DNA of 64,000 bases from Lysobacter sp. MMG2 (GCF_016735495.2 NZ_JAERQY020000006.1:62001-126000), one strand, 5' to 3'. Positions 34,205-40,968 are shown, counted from the first letter of the stretch. A program made the numbers and translations. Notes: a model not told the origin generated them from the sequence alone.

Positions 34205-34950
34205 CGCGGTTTCTTCCCTGGGGTGCGTGTCCGGGTGGCGCGCCCGCCCGTGGGCGGAGCCGACGCCGCGGCCGCATCGGCCAGACGTTGGGCCAGGCGC
34301 GCCAGCACGAGCTGCGCACGCGTGTTGCGTTCGTCGATGCCTTCGGCAAGCAGACGCGCGTCCAGATCGGAATCGCCCATCGGCTCGCCGGCGTCGTCCG
34401 CCTCGGCGCGCGGCGCATTACGCCTGCGCGAGCGCAGCAGCGACTCGATCGCGTTCTGCGGCAACGGCGTGCCGGGCTGTCGGTGGGCGACGGTCTCCTG
34501 CGCACGCTGCACCGTCTCGGCAGCGCGCAGCGCATCGAGCTGCAACTGCAGCCGGCGCAGGCCGTTCTCGCCTTCCTCGATGAGGTAGCGCATCTGCGTC
34601 ACGCGCAGGTCGAGCTGCGCCAGCAGGGCGTGCTCGTCGTCGCGCGCCTGTTCCAGCTGGGCGATCGCCGCGGCGACTTCCTCGGCCAGCGCCAGCTTGC
34701 CGGCCTGGAGGCTGGCGAGCGCCTGCGCTTCGCGTTGTTCGATGGCCGCCGCGGTGGTGTCGGTGCGCTCCTGCGCCGTCATGCGCCGGGCCAGCAGTTC
34801 GGCGAGGCTGGCGCGCCATTCGCGCACGCGGGCGTCGCTGGCGCGGATCTCCTCGTCGAGGTCGCGCTGCGCCGCGTTCGGCACGATGGAATCGCCGAGT
34901 TCGGCGAGCTGCTCGCGCACGCGGCCGAAGATGCGGGACAGCGCGCTCAT
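34201..34950 (-). CDS. PspA/IM30-like coiled-coil protein
   Basis: 249 residues, nearly all helical. It starts MSALSRIFGRVREQLAELGD, an amphipathic first helix as in PspA/IM30 that would bind stressed membrane. A long coiled coil (about 25-160) and a charged Arg/Ala-rich end with a basic TRTRTPGKKPR tail follow. PspA-family proteins form ESCRT-III-like membrane-remodelling assemblies. In E. coli the equivalent is YjfJ, encoded after YjfI, the same order as here. It overlaps both neighbours by ATGA. No pspF, pspB or pspC is nearby, so control differs from the classical Psp system. Confidence 0.85.
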   Translation of the reverse strand: MSALSRIFGRVREQLAELGDSIVPNAAQRDLDEEIRASDARVREWRASLAELLARRMTAQERTDTTAAAIEQREAQALASLQAGKLALAEEVAAAIAQLEQARDDEHALLAQLDLRVTQMRYLIEEGENGLRRLQLQLDALRAAETVQRAQETVAHRQPGTPLPQNAIESLLRSRRRNAPRAEADDAGEPMGDSDLDARLLAEGIDERNTRAQLVLARLAQRLADAAAASAPPTGGRATRTRTPGKKPR

Positions 34951-35594
34951 GCCGCGCCCTCCACGAGGATGCCGTCGCCCAGGACGTCGTCGCGGAGAAA
35001 CGGCGCATAGGCCTCGGCGGCGTTGAGCACGTTCTCGGCCAGCGTCTCGATCTCGAACACGATGTTGGCCAGGCTGGAGCGCGTGTCCAGCGAGCCGAAC
35101 ATGATGTAGCAGGCCACGCCGCCGATGACCTCGATGGCCATGTTCGACAGCGGCAGCACCTTGTGCGTGCGCAGCACGTGCGCGTTGAACGCCGCTGTGT
35201 CGCGGACGTCCGACAGCGGCCACATCAGCGACTCGACGACGATCTGCTCGCCGCTGACCGCGATGAACACCGGCAGGTCGCCGTGTTCGCGCATGGCCAG
35301 GTGCAGGCTGGGCTCGACGCCTTCCAGCAGCTCCAGCGCGATGTGGCCGGAGAGGACTGGACGTGTCTCGGACAACGCGGCGTGCAGCGAACGGACGGTC
35401 CAGGCGACGGCGCGTCCGTCGTCGGCGCGCGCCTGTGCGCCGCCGGGCTGGCGCAACTGGCGCTCGATCGCCGCCAGCTCCTGCGCGTGCTCGGGCAGGA
35501 TCCACACGTCCTTCTTGACGAAGCCCTCGCGCCGCATCCGTTCGCGGAACTCGCGAACGTACTCGGTCGACGACTTGGGTCGAGGTCCTTTCAT
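34947..35594 (-). CDS. YjfI-like DUF2170 protein with N-terminal DNA-binding-like extension
   Basis: 215 residues. The C-terminal ~130 residues are DUF2170/YjfI (SGHIALELLEGVEPSLHLAM, VVESLMWPLSDVRDTAAFN, NIVFEIETLAENVLNA). The first ~60 residues (KSSTEYVREFRERMRREGFV, then KKDVWILPEHAQELAAIERQ) look like the ribbon-helix-helix segment of small phage/plasmid repressors, where basic residues precede a strand and helix. First gene of the stress module; the stop overlaps the PspA-like gene. The start at 35594 lies about where transcription should begin from the promoter at 35602-35631, so translation may be leaderless. An ATG at 35612 would overlap that promoter. Confidence 0.82.
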   Translation of the reverse strand: MKGPRPKSSTEYVREFRERMRREGFVKKDVWILPEHAQELAAIERQLRQPGGAQARADDGRAVAWTVRSLHAALSETRPVLSGHIALELLEGVEPSLHLAMREHGDLPVFIAVSGEQIVVESLMWPLSDVRDTAAFNAHVLRTHKVLPLSNMAIEVIGGVACYIMFGSLDTRSSLANIVFEIETLAENVLNAAEAYAPFLRDDVLGDGILVEGAA

Positions 35595-35601
35595 GAAAGT
35601 T

Positions 35602-35631
35602 ACAGTAGGCATTACCTGAAATGCCTGTCAA
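35602..35631 (-). promoter_or_regulatory. Promoter of the stress module
   Basis: Read on the minus strand: TTGACA (-35, consensus; 35626-35631), an 18-bp spacer, then TACTGT (-10; 35602-35607). The expected transcription start is at about 35595, next to the ATG at 35594. It is the best sigma-70-type promoter I see in the window. Confidence 0.6.
35608..35625. promoter_or_regulatory. Perfect inverted repeat filling the promoter spacer
   Basis: GGCATT-ACCTGA-AATGCC has 6-bp perfect arms and exactly occupies the 18-bp spacer between -35 and -10. A bound protein would block RNA polymerase (repression) or, as in MerR-type spacers, distort it. The first gene product carries a repressor-like N-terminus, so autoregulation is plausible. 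Confidence 0.5.
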
Positions 35632-35692
35632 TGAGAAAACGACGGACGGCAAGGGGGCTGGGCCGGGACTTTGGACGGGTAGCGGTCGGCAC

Positions 35693-35725
35693 AAAAAAAC
35701 AGCCCGGCGAGGCCGGGCTGTTTTT
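35693..35725 (-). terminator. Strong intrinsic terminator after nbaC
   Basis: CAGCCCGGC-GAG-GCCGGGCTG is a 9-bp stem with seven T after it on the minus strand and five T on the plus strand. It lies 41 bp past the nbaC stop and just upstream of the stress-module promoter, so it separates the two transcription units. Confidence 0.9.
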
Positions 35726-35766
35726 CGAAACAAGGACTTGGCGGGGTCGGTCGAAGCCCGGGCGCC

Positions 35767-36297
35767 TCAGGTGTCGGGCATCACGTACTTGGCGGGCGCG
35801 GGGTTGAGATGGCCGCACTGCTTGCACGTGCGGTGGTCGCGCGAAGCGTAGAAACGCTCGAACACCGGCGGGAAGTCGGTCTCGATGTTCTTCAGCTTGA
35901 AGAACTCCTCAAAGAGCTTGTGGTTGCACCGCTCGCAGAACCAGAGCAGGCCGTCGAGCTCGTCGGACAGGCGGCGGCGTTCGATCACCAGGCCGATCGA
36001 GTCGGGCATGCGCTGCGGCGAGTGCGGGACGCGCGGCGGCAGCAGGAAGATCTCGCCGGCCTTGATGGGGATGTCGCGTACTTTCCCGTCTTCCTGGATG
36101 CGCAGCACCATCTCGCCTTCGAGCTGGTAGAACCACTCCGCGCCTTCGTCCCAGTGGTAATCGGTGCGCTGGTTCGGGCCACCGACCACCATCACGATGA
36201 AGTCGCCGACGTAGATCACCTTGTTGCCGACCGGCGGCTTGAGCAGGTGGCGGTGCTCTTCGATCCAGGCTTGCAGGTTGAGCGGGCTGGGCAGCAT
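35767..36297 (-). CDS. nbaC: 3-hydroxyanthranilate 3,4-dioxygenase
   Basis: 176-residue cupin that opens 3-hydroxyanthranilate to 2-amino-3-carboxymuconate semialdehyde. Fe(II) ligands: His48 and Glu54 (HWDEGAEWF) and His92 (RVPHSPQR). A rubredoxin-like second metal site is present (Cys121/Cys124 in CERC, Cys158/Cys161 in CKQC), as in bacterial enzymes of this family. Length is typical. It is the last gene of the second kynurenine block, closed by the terminator at 35693-35725. The decarboxylase that takes its product is 13 kb away beyond the stress module. Confidence 0.96.
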   Translation of the reverse strand: MLPSPLNLQAWIEEHRHLLKPPVGNKVIYVGDFIVMVVGGPNQRTDYHWDEGAEWFYQLEGEMVLRIQEDGKVRDIPIKAGEIFLLPPRVPHSPQRMPDSIGLVIERRRLSDELDGLLWFCERCNHKLFEEFFKLKNIETDFPPVFERFYASRDHRTCKQCGHLNPAPAKYVMPDT

Positions 36298-36309
36298 TGC
36301 GGATTCTCT

Positions 36310-36410
36310 TTCTCTCCCGCTTGCAGGAGAGCGATGGGGTGAGGGCAGGTTGGCGGCGTGCGGCTAGTCCGCCCTCAACCTAACCCTCTCCCGTGCGCGG
36401 GAGAGGGGAC
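36310..36410. repeat. Dispersed palindromic repeat overlapping the ridA 3' end
   Basis: The outer part CTCTCCCGCTTGCAGGAGAG with GGGGTGAGGG, and the inner CCCTCTCCCG-TGCG-CGGGAGAGGG hairpin at 36384-36407, belong to the family seen at 3606, 23018 and 44955. The 3' codons of the ridA-like gene and its TAG stop lie inside it. Confidence 0.7.
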
Positions 36411-36829
36411 TTTATCGTGGCGATGCATTTGAGTTCGATCGCGATCGGCGTCGGCAACGCGGTGATGCCGAGCGTGGTGCGGCACGGCGCGGTGTCGATG
36501 TCGGGGAAGTATTCGGCCCACACGGCGTTGTACGCCTTGAAATCGTGCGCCATGTCGGTGAGGTAGACGGTGACGTCGACCAGGTCTTCCCAGCGCGCGC
36601 CGCTGGCTTCCAGCACCGTGCGCACGTTGGCGAAGACGGCGCGCGTCTGCGCGTCGATGTCGTAGCTGATGAGATGGCCGGCCGCGTCATGCACGTTGCC
36701 GACGATGGCGTTGCTGGCCGGATCGCGCGGGCCGATGCCCGACAGGAACAGCAGCTCGCCCACGCGGCGCGCATGCGGGTACTGGCCGACGGGCTTCGGC
36801 GCGGCGCTGGCGCGGATGGCGTCGCTCAT
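36380..36829 (-). CDS. RidA-family 2-aminomuconate deaminase
   Basis: 149 residues of the YjgF/RidA family. The core is LFLSGIGPRDPASNAIVGNV, then FANVRTVLEASGARWEDLVD, VTVYLTDMAHDFKAYNAVWA and the end CRTTLGITALPTPIAIELKC. In this operon it is expected to deaminate 2-aminomuconate to 4-oxalocrotonate plus ammonia, as known for RidA-type deaminases in nitrobenzoate/kynurenine pathways. The last residues (about SPLPRTGEG) are encoded by a dispersed repeat, so the natural C-terminus has been replaced or extended. The start overlaps the carbonic anhydrase stop (ATGA). Confidence 0.9.
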   Translation of the reverse strand: MSDAIRASAAPKPVGQYPHARRVGELLFLSGIGPRDPASNAIVGNVHDAAGHLISYDIDAQTRAVFANVRTVLEASGARWEDLVDVTVYLTDMAHDFKAYNAVWAEYFPDIDTAPCRTTLGITALPTPIAIELKCIATIKSPLPRTGEG

Positions 36830-37497
36830 CGCGGCGAATCCCCACGGAAGGCGTTCACGCGCGCGACCGCCGCCTTGTAGAGCCCATCGAGCTGGTCCTG
36901 CGAGCTGACGTCGATGCCCATGTCCTGCACCAGGCCGTTGCGCAGGCTGTAGACCCAGCCGTGCACGGTCAGCTCCTGCCCGCGCGTCCAGGCGTCGCGG
37001 ACGATGGTGGTGAGGCAGACGTTCTGCACCTGTTCGATCACGTTGAGTTCGCACAGGCGATCGTGGCGTTCGTCGGTGTGCGCGTGCTGCATGCACAGCT
37101 CGTGCTTTTCGGCCACGTCGGATACATGGCGCAGCCAGTTGTCGGCCAGGCCCACGCGCGTGCCGTGCAGCGCCGCGTGCACGCCGCCGCAGCCGTAGTG
37201 GCCGACGACGAGGATGTGCTTGACCTTCAGCACGTCCACGGCGAACTGGATCACCGACAGGCAGTTGAGGTCGGTGTGCACGACGACATTGGCGATGTTG
37301 CGGTGGACGAAGACTTCGCCCGGCGCCATGTCGATGACCTGGTTGGCCGGCACGCGCGAATCCGAGCAGCCGATCCACAGGTATTCGGGCGCCTGCTGCT
37401 TGGACAGGCGCTGGAAGAACTCCGGGTCTTCGCGGCTGATGCGTTCGGACCAGTCGCGGTTGTTCTTGAGCAGGTCGGTGAGGGGACCGGTGGTCAT
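36826..37497 (-). CDS. can: Beta-class carbonic anhydrase
   Basis: 223 residues. Zn ligands Cys44, His100 and Cys103 (WIGCSDSRVP, VVGHYGCGGV) and the Asp46-Arg48 dyad are all present. FVHRNIANVVVHTDLNCLSV is diagnostic. It interconverts CO2 and bicarbonate in the cytosol. It sits inside the kynurenine block (4 bp after the semialdehyde dehydrogenase gene, ATGA overlap with the deaminase gene). The pathway releases CO2 at the ACMSD step, which may explain the linkage. Otherwise an ordinary housekeeping enzyme. Confidence 0.95.
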   Translation of the reverse strand: MTTGPLTDLLKNNRDWSERISREDPEFFQRLSKQQAPEYLWIGCSDSRVPANQVIDMAPGEVFVHRNIANVVVHTDLNCLSVIQFAVDVLKVKHILVVGHYGCGGVHAALHGTRVGLADNWLRHVSDVAEKHELCMQHAHTDERHDRLCELNVIEQVQNVCLTTIVRDAWTRGQELTVHGWVYSLRNGLVQDMGIDVSSQDQLDGLYKAAVARVNAFRGDSPR

Positions 37498-37501
37498 TGC
37501 T

Positions 37502-38926
37502 TCATCCCAAATGCAGACCGACGTTCTTGGCGTCGGTGAAAAAACGCATCGCCTCGAAACCGCCTTCGCGGCCGAGACCGGACGCGCCCATGCCGCCGAA
37601 CGGCGTGCGCAGGTCGCGTTGCAGCCAGGTGTTGATCCACACCATGCCGGCGCGCAGTTGCGCGGCGAAACGGTGTGCGCGGCGCAGGTCGCGCGTCCAG
37701 ACGGAGGCGGCCAGGCCGTATTCGCCGGCGTTGGCCAGCGCGAGCGCCTGTTCGTCGGTGTCGAAAGGTTGCAGCGTGACGACCGGGCCGAAGATCTCGT
37801 CGCGGTTGCTCGCGCAGTCCGGCCCGAGCCCTTCGATCACCGTCGGCGTCACGAACCAGCCGGGCCGGTCGAGCGCCGTGCCGCCGCACAGGACCTTGCC
37901 GCCTTCGTCGCGGGCGCGCTGCAGGGCGTTCATCACCTTGTCGAAATGGGGGCGCGACACGAGTGGGCCAAGCTGGTTGTCCTCGTCGATCGGATCGCCC
38001 ACGCGCAGCTGCTGTGCGCGTTGCACCAGCGCGTCGCGGAACTCGGTGTAGATGCCGCGTTCCACCAGCACGCGCGAGCCGCACAGGCAGATCTGGCCGG
38101 AGTTCTGGAAGGCCGAACGCACCAGCGTGTCGAAGTGGTCGCGCCAGTCGCTGTCGGCGAAGACGAGCGTGGGGTTCTTGCCGCCCAGTTCCAGCGAGAC
38201 CTTCTTCAGCAGCGGCCCGGCGATGCCGGCGATGCGGCGGCCGACCGCGGTGCTGCCGGTGAACGACACCGCCTTCACGCGCGGATCGGCGACCAGCGGT
38301 TCGCCGACGTCCGGGCCCAGACCATGGACGATATTGAGCACGCCGTCGGGAAAGCCGATCTTCGCGGCGAGTTCGCCCAGCATGGTCGCCGTCACGGGCG
38401 TGACTTCCGATGGCTTGGCGACGACGGTGTTGCCGGCCGCCAATGCAGGGGCGATCTTCCAGGTGAACAGGTACAGCGGCAGGTTCCACGGCGAGATCGT
38501 GCCGACCACGCCCAGCGGCTGGCGCAGCGTGTAGTTCAGGCCGGCCTGGCCGTGGTGCGATTCGCTGGCGAACTGCGTGGCCGCGTGCGCGAAGAAACGC
38601 AGGTTGCTGATCGCGCGCGGGATCTCCACTTCGCGGGCCAGCTTGATCGGCTTGCCGCCGTCGCGCGACTCGGCATGGGCGAAGTCGTCGAGCTTTGCTT
38701 CCAGCGCATCGGCGAGCTTTTCCAGCCAGCGCGCGCGCTCGCTGTGGGGCAGGGCGGACCAGGCGGGGAAGGCGGCTTCGGCGGCGGCGATGGCGGCGTC
38801 CACATCGGCCGCGTCGCCGAGGGCGACTTCGGCGAAGGGCTTGCCGTTGGCCGGATCGAAGACGTCTGCCCAGCGACCGGAGGCCGGATCGCGTGGTTCA
38901 CCGGCGATGAGGTGGCGAAGGCGCAT
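37502..38926 (-). CDS. 2-aminomuconate/2-hydroxymuconate semialdehyde dehydrogenase
   Basis: 474-residue NAD-dependent aldehyde dehydrogenase. Oxyanion Asn in TISPWNLPLYLFTWK, NAD-site Lys in VAKPSEVTP, catalytic Glu in SLELGGKNP and catalytic Cys in FQNSGQICLCGSRV are all visible. By context it oxidises 2-aminomuconate 6-semialdehyde to 2-aminomuconate, between ACMSD and the RidA deaminase. The SGQICLCGSR active-site surround is that of the hydroxymuconic-semialdehyde dehydrogenase group. 302 bp of repeats separate it from the SDR gene upstream. Confidence 0.92.
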   Translation of the reverse strand: MRLRHLIAGEPRDPASGRWADVFDPANGKPFAEVALGDAADVDAAIAAAEAAFPAWSALPHSERARWLEKLADALEAKLDDFAHAESRDGGKPIKLAREVEIPRAISNLRFFAHAATQFASESHHGQAGLNYTLRQPLGVVGTISPWNLPLYLFTWKIAPALAAGNTVVAKPSEVTPVTATMLGELAAKIGFPDGVLNIVHGLGPDVGEPLVADPRVKAVSFTGSTAVGRRIAGIAGPLLKKVSLELGGKNPTLVFADSDWRDHFDTLVRSAFQNSGQICLCGSRVLVERGIYTEFRDALVQRAQQLRVGDPIDEDNQLGPLVSRPHFDKVMNALQRARDEGGKVLCGGTALDRPGWFVTPTVIEGLGPDCASNRDEIFGPVVTLQPFDTDEQALALANAGEYGLAASVWTRDLRRAHRFAAQLRAGMVWINTWLQRDLRTPFGGMGASGLGREGGFEAMRFFTDAKNVGLHLG

Positions 38927-39017
38927 CGGGTTAGCTTAGCAGTGAGGGTGCGACGTTCCGATGCGTACGGTGGGCCTGCGCGCTGGGCTGCCAGGGCCGT
39001 GACGCGCCACGCACGCG

Positions 39018-39117
39018 GTCATCCCCGCGAAGGCGGGGATCCAGTGGTCCGGAGTGTCACGCCCTCCGGAGTGGTTGCAGCGTCTGACGATTGGATTCCC
39101 GCCTTCGCGGGAATGAC
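39018..39117. repeat. Facing palindromic repeat pair (GTCATCCCCGC type)
   Basis: The left arm GTCATCCCCGCGAAGGCGGG, continuing GATCCA (39018-39043), is the inverted partner of TGGATTCCCGCCTTCGCGGG, continuing AATGAC (39092-39117). Each arm is itself a hairpin (CCCGCGAAGGCGGG). A nested TCCGGAG/CTCCGGA pair lies between them (39048-39070). This REP-doublet is common in Xanthomonadaceae and other proteobacteria (known pattern). Confidence 0.85.
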
Positions 39118-39123
39118 ATCCTC

Positions 39124-39228
39124 TCCCGAATCCCGAATCCCGAATCCCGAATCCCGAATCCCGAATCCCGATTCCCGAATCCCGATTCCCGATTCCCGAT
39201 TCCCGATTCCCGATTCCCGATTCCCGAT
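39124..39228. repeat. Heptamer tandem repeat, 15 copies of TCCCGAW
   Basis: Exactly 105 bp: six TCCCGAA, one TCCCGAT, one TCCCGAA, then seven TCCCGAT. It directly abuts the stop codon (39229-39231) of the SDR gene. Clean 7-bp units of this type change number by slippage. Confidence 0.95.
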
Positions 39229-40017
39229 CTAGAGCGACCGCGTGCGCCCGCCATCCACCGGCAGGTTCACGCCGGTGATGTACGACGCCGCAGGCGAGCA
39301 CAGGAACGCGATCGCGGCCGCCGTTTCCTCGGGCCGTGCGAAGCGGCGCATCGGGATTTCCGAGACCATCTTCTGGAACACCTCATCGCGGCTCTTGCCC
39401 GTCTTCGTCGAGGTGTTGTCGATGATCTGCTCGATGCGCGGCGTCTCGGTCGATCCCGGCAGCACGTTGTTGACGGTGATGCCCTTGGGGGCCAGTTCCG
39501 TCGCCAGCGTCTTGGCCCAGCTCGCCACCGCCCAGCGCGTGGTGTTCGATACGCCCAACCCCTGCAGCGGTTCCTTCACCGAGGTGGAGATGACGTTGAC
39601 GATGCGGCCGTAGCCGTCGCGTTCCATGCCCGGGATGACCGTCTCGGCGAGGACGTGGTTGGCGATGACGTGCTGGCGGTATGCGGCTTCGAACGCGGCG
39701 ATCTCCGCGCCGTGCACGGGGCCCGGCGGCGGACCGCCGCTGTTGTTCACCAGGATGTGCACGGGGCGCGCGTTGACCAGCGCCTGCACCTTGGCGCGCA
39801 GCGTGTCGGTGTCGGTGCCGTCGGCGGCGATCCAGCCGTGCGCCTGGCCTTCGCGCGGGGTCGGCATTGAGGCGGCCAGTTCGCGCAGGCGTTCCTCGCG
39901 GCGGGCGAGCAGGGTGACGTCGGCGCCGAGATCCGCCAGCGCGCGCGCCGTCGCCAGGCCAATGCCCTGGCTGGCGCCGCAGACGAGCGCATGCTTGCCG
40001 GTGAGGTCGAGGTCCAC
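39229..40017 (-). CDS. SDR-family oxidoreductase with altered catalytic motif
   Basis: 262 residues with a Rossmann fold: the cofactor motif is CGASQGIGLATARALADLG (TGxxxGxG type) and the structural motif is LVNNSGGPPPGP (NNAG type). The strand-6 Ser region VNVISTSVKEPLQGL is present, but where the catalytic YxxxK should be the sequence is VSNTTRWAVASWAKTLATEL, so Tyr and Lys are replaced (Ser and Arg in my alignment). The end ITGVNLPVDGG is normal. It may be an inactive or differently working SDR. Gene neighbourhood suggests a role in the aminomuconate pathway, unproven. 1-bp gap to the PaiB-like gene. Confidence 0.85.
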   Translation of the reverse strand: MDLDLTGKHALVCGASQGIGLATARALADLGADVTLLARREERLRELAASMPTPREGQAHGWIAADGTDTDTLRAKVQALVNARPVHILVNNSGGPPPGPVHGAEIAAFEAAYRQHVIANHVLAETVIPGMERDGYGRIVNVISTSVKEPLQGLGVSNTTRWAVASWAKTLATELAPKGITVNNVLPGSTETPRIEQIIDNTSTKTGKSRDEVFQKMVSEIPMRRFARPEETAAAIAFLCSPAASYITGVNLPVDGGRTRSL

Positions 40018-40018
40018 G

Positions 40019-40651
40019 TCAGTCTCCTTGTCGTTCGTTCATGCGTTCGCGCATCAGCGCGGCGGTGTCGCGGCTGGCGTCGCGCGATTGCGATTCGAGC
40101 CGGGTGGCCACGGCTTCGCAGTTGGCCATCGGATGGTTCTGGCTGAGCTTGAACTTCAGCGTGATCGAGTCGGCGACGAACCGGAATCCGACGATGCCGC
40201 GCAACTGGCGGCGCAGGTCGTCGCGTTCGAATTCGAAACGCCAGTCGCCGCCCACCGTGGCTTCGTGATCCACGCTCAATCCGTCGACGACCGCCGCCAG
40301 CGAGGCTTCGTCCTCGAACGTCGACATCGTGCCGCGCAGGTGGGCGACCGCGTAGTTCCAGGTCGGCACGCGCGCGGCTTCTTCCTTGTCGGGATACCAG
40401 CCGGGCGAGACGTACGCGTGCGGGCCGTGGAAGATCGCCAGCGCGGGGCCGGCGTGTTTCGCCTGCGGATTGGGTCGGGCCCAGTGGCCGATCAGTTCGA
40501 CGTGTTCGCCGTTGCGGCGATAGAGCACGGGCAGGTGGCTGACGGTCGGTTCGCCGTCACGCACGGTGACCAGCGTGATGAAGCGGTCGCGTTGCGCCAA
40601 CCGGTCCAGCGCTTCGAGATCGTGTTCGGCGAAGGCGCGGGGCAGGTACAT
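40019..40651 (-). CDS. PaiB-like FMN-binding split-barrel protein
   Basis: 210 residues of the PaiB/'FMN-binding negative transcriptional regulator' family. It starts MYLPRAFAEHDLEALDRLAQ and carries THLP-like SHLPVLYRR, IGHWARPNPQAK, FHGPHAYVSPGWYPDK and VPTWNYAVAHLRG, all diagnostic. In Bacillus PaiB was linked to repression of sporulation genes, but the fold is an FMN/heme-type split barrel and the true function is open. It is 1 bp upstream of the SDR gene and 8 bp after the small unknown gene, so in the same transcript. Confidence 0.92.
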   Translation of the reverse strand: MYLPRAFAEHDLEALDRLAQRDRFITLVTVRDGEPTVSHLPVLYRRNGEHVELIGHWARPNPQAKHAGPALAIFHGPHAYVSPGWYPDKEEAARVPTWNYAVAHLRGTMSTFEDEASLAAVVDGLSVDHEATVGGDWRFEFERDDLRRQLRGIVGFRFVADSITLKFKLSQNHPMANCEAVATRLESQSRDASRDTAALMRERMNERQGD

Positions 40652-40659
40652 GGCGATGG

Positions 40660-40968
40660 TCAGTGCCGCGAGGGAAGCTGCTGGACCATCTGCGGGCGCA
40701 GCACGTCGAGGCCTTCGCCGCTGGGCGGGACGAGTTCGTCCAGCGTGAAGCCGCGATTGCGCGCGTCGTCGTCGTCGAGGCCGTCGAGTGCGACGAACTC
40801 CGCGTCCATCAGCGCAGCGCGTGCGCTGTCCTCGCTGTCGTACGGCTGGAGGACGCCGTCGCTGTCGAGCACTTCGGCGGTGCCGGCGTCGAGCATGCGC
40901 AGGCGTGCCCAGATCAGCGTGCGGCCGATCGTGGCGAGCCACCACTGGTCGTTGACGTTGTCGTTCAT
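40660..40968 (-). CDS. Small acidic protein of unknown function
   Basis: 102 residues, MNDNVNDQWWLATIGRTLIW..., soluble and acidic, with an Asp cluster DGLDDDDARNRGFTLDELVP near residue 65-85. No family recognised. The start overlaps the stop of the upstream membrane-protein gene (ATGA), and the PaiB-like gene follows after 8 bp, so it is translated within this operon. Similar Asp-rich short proteins occur beside membrane proteins in this group, but I cannot name them. Confidence 0.72.
   Translation of the reverse strand: MNDNVNDQWWLATIGRTLIWARLRMLDAGTAEVLDSDGVLQPYDSEDSARAALMDAEFVALDGLDDDDARNRGFTLDELVPPSGEGLDVLRPQMVQQLPSRH

Larger units (their letters stand above)
38927..39228. other. 302-bp intergenic region made largely of repeats
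   Basis: Between the SDR gene and the semialdehyde dehydrogenase gene, both on the minus strand. It holds a 100-bp facing pair of palindromes (39018-39117) and a heptamer tandem repeat (39124-39228) that reaches the SDR stop codon. About 90 bp next to the dehydrogenase start show no clear promoter. Confidence 0.6.

Noticed and set aside
31436-34588. 1050-codon plus-strand frame opposite the flotillin genes
   Set aside because: Mirror of a Glu/Ala/Arg coiled coil, giving Leu/Gly/His runs. Not a real protein.
34201-35594. Classical psp operon
   Set aside because: There is a PspA-like protein but no PspB, PspC or PspF; the order matches yjfI-yjfJ instead.
39124-39228. Telomere-like or origin repeat (DnaA-like)
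   Set aside because: The unit TCCCGAW does not match a DnaA box (TTATCCACA) and the site lies inside a catabolic operon; simple slippage repeat is enough.
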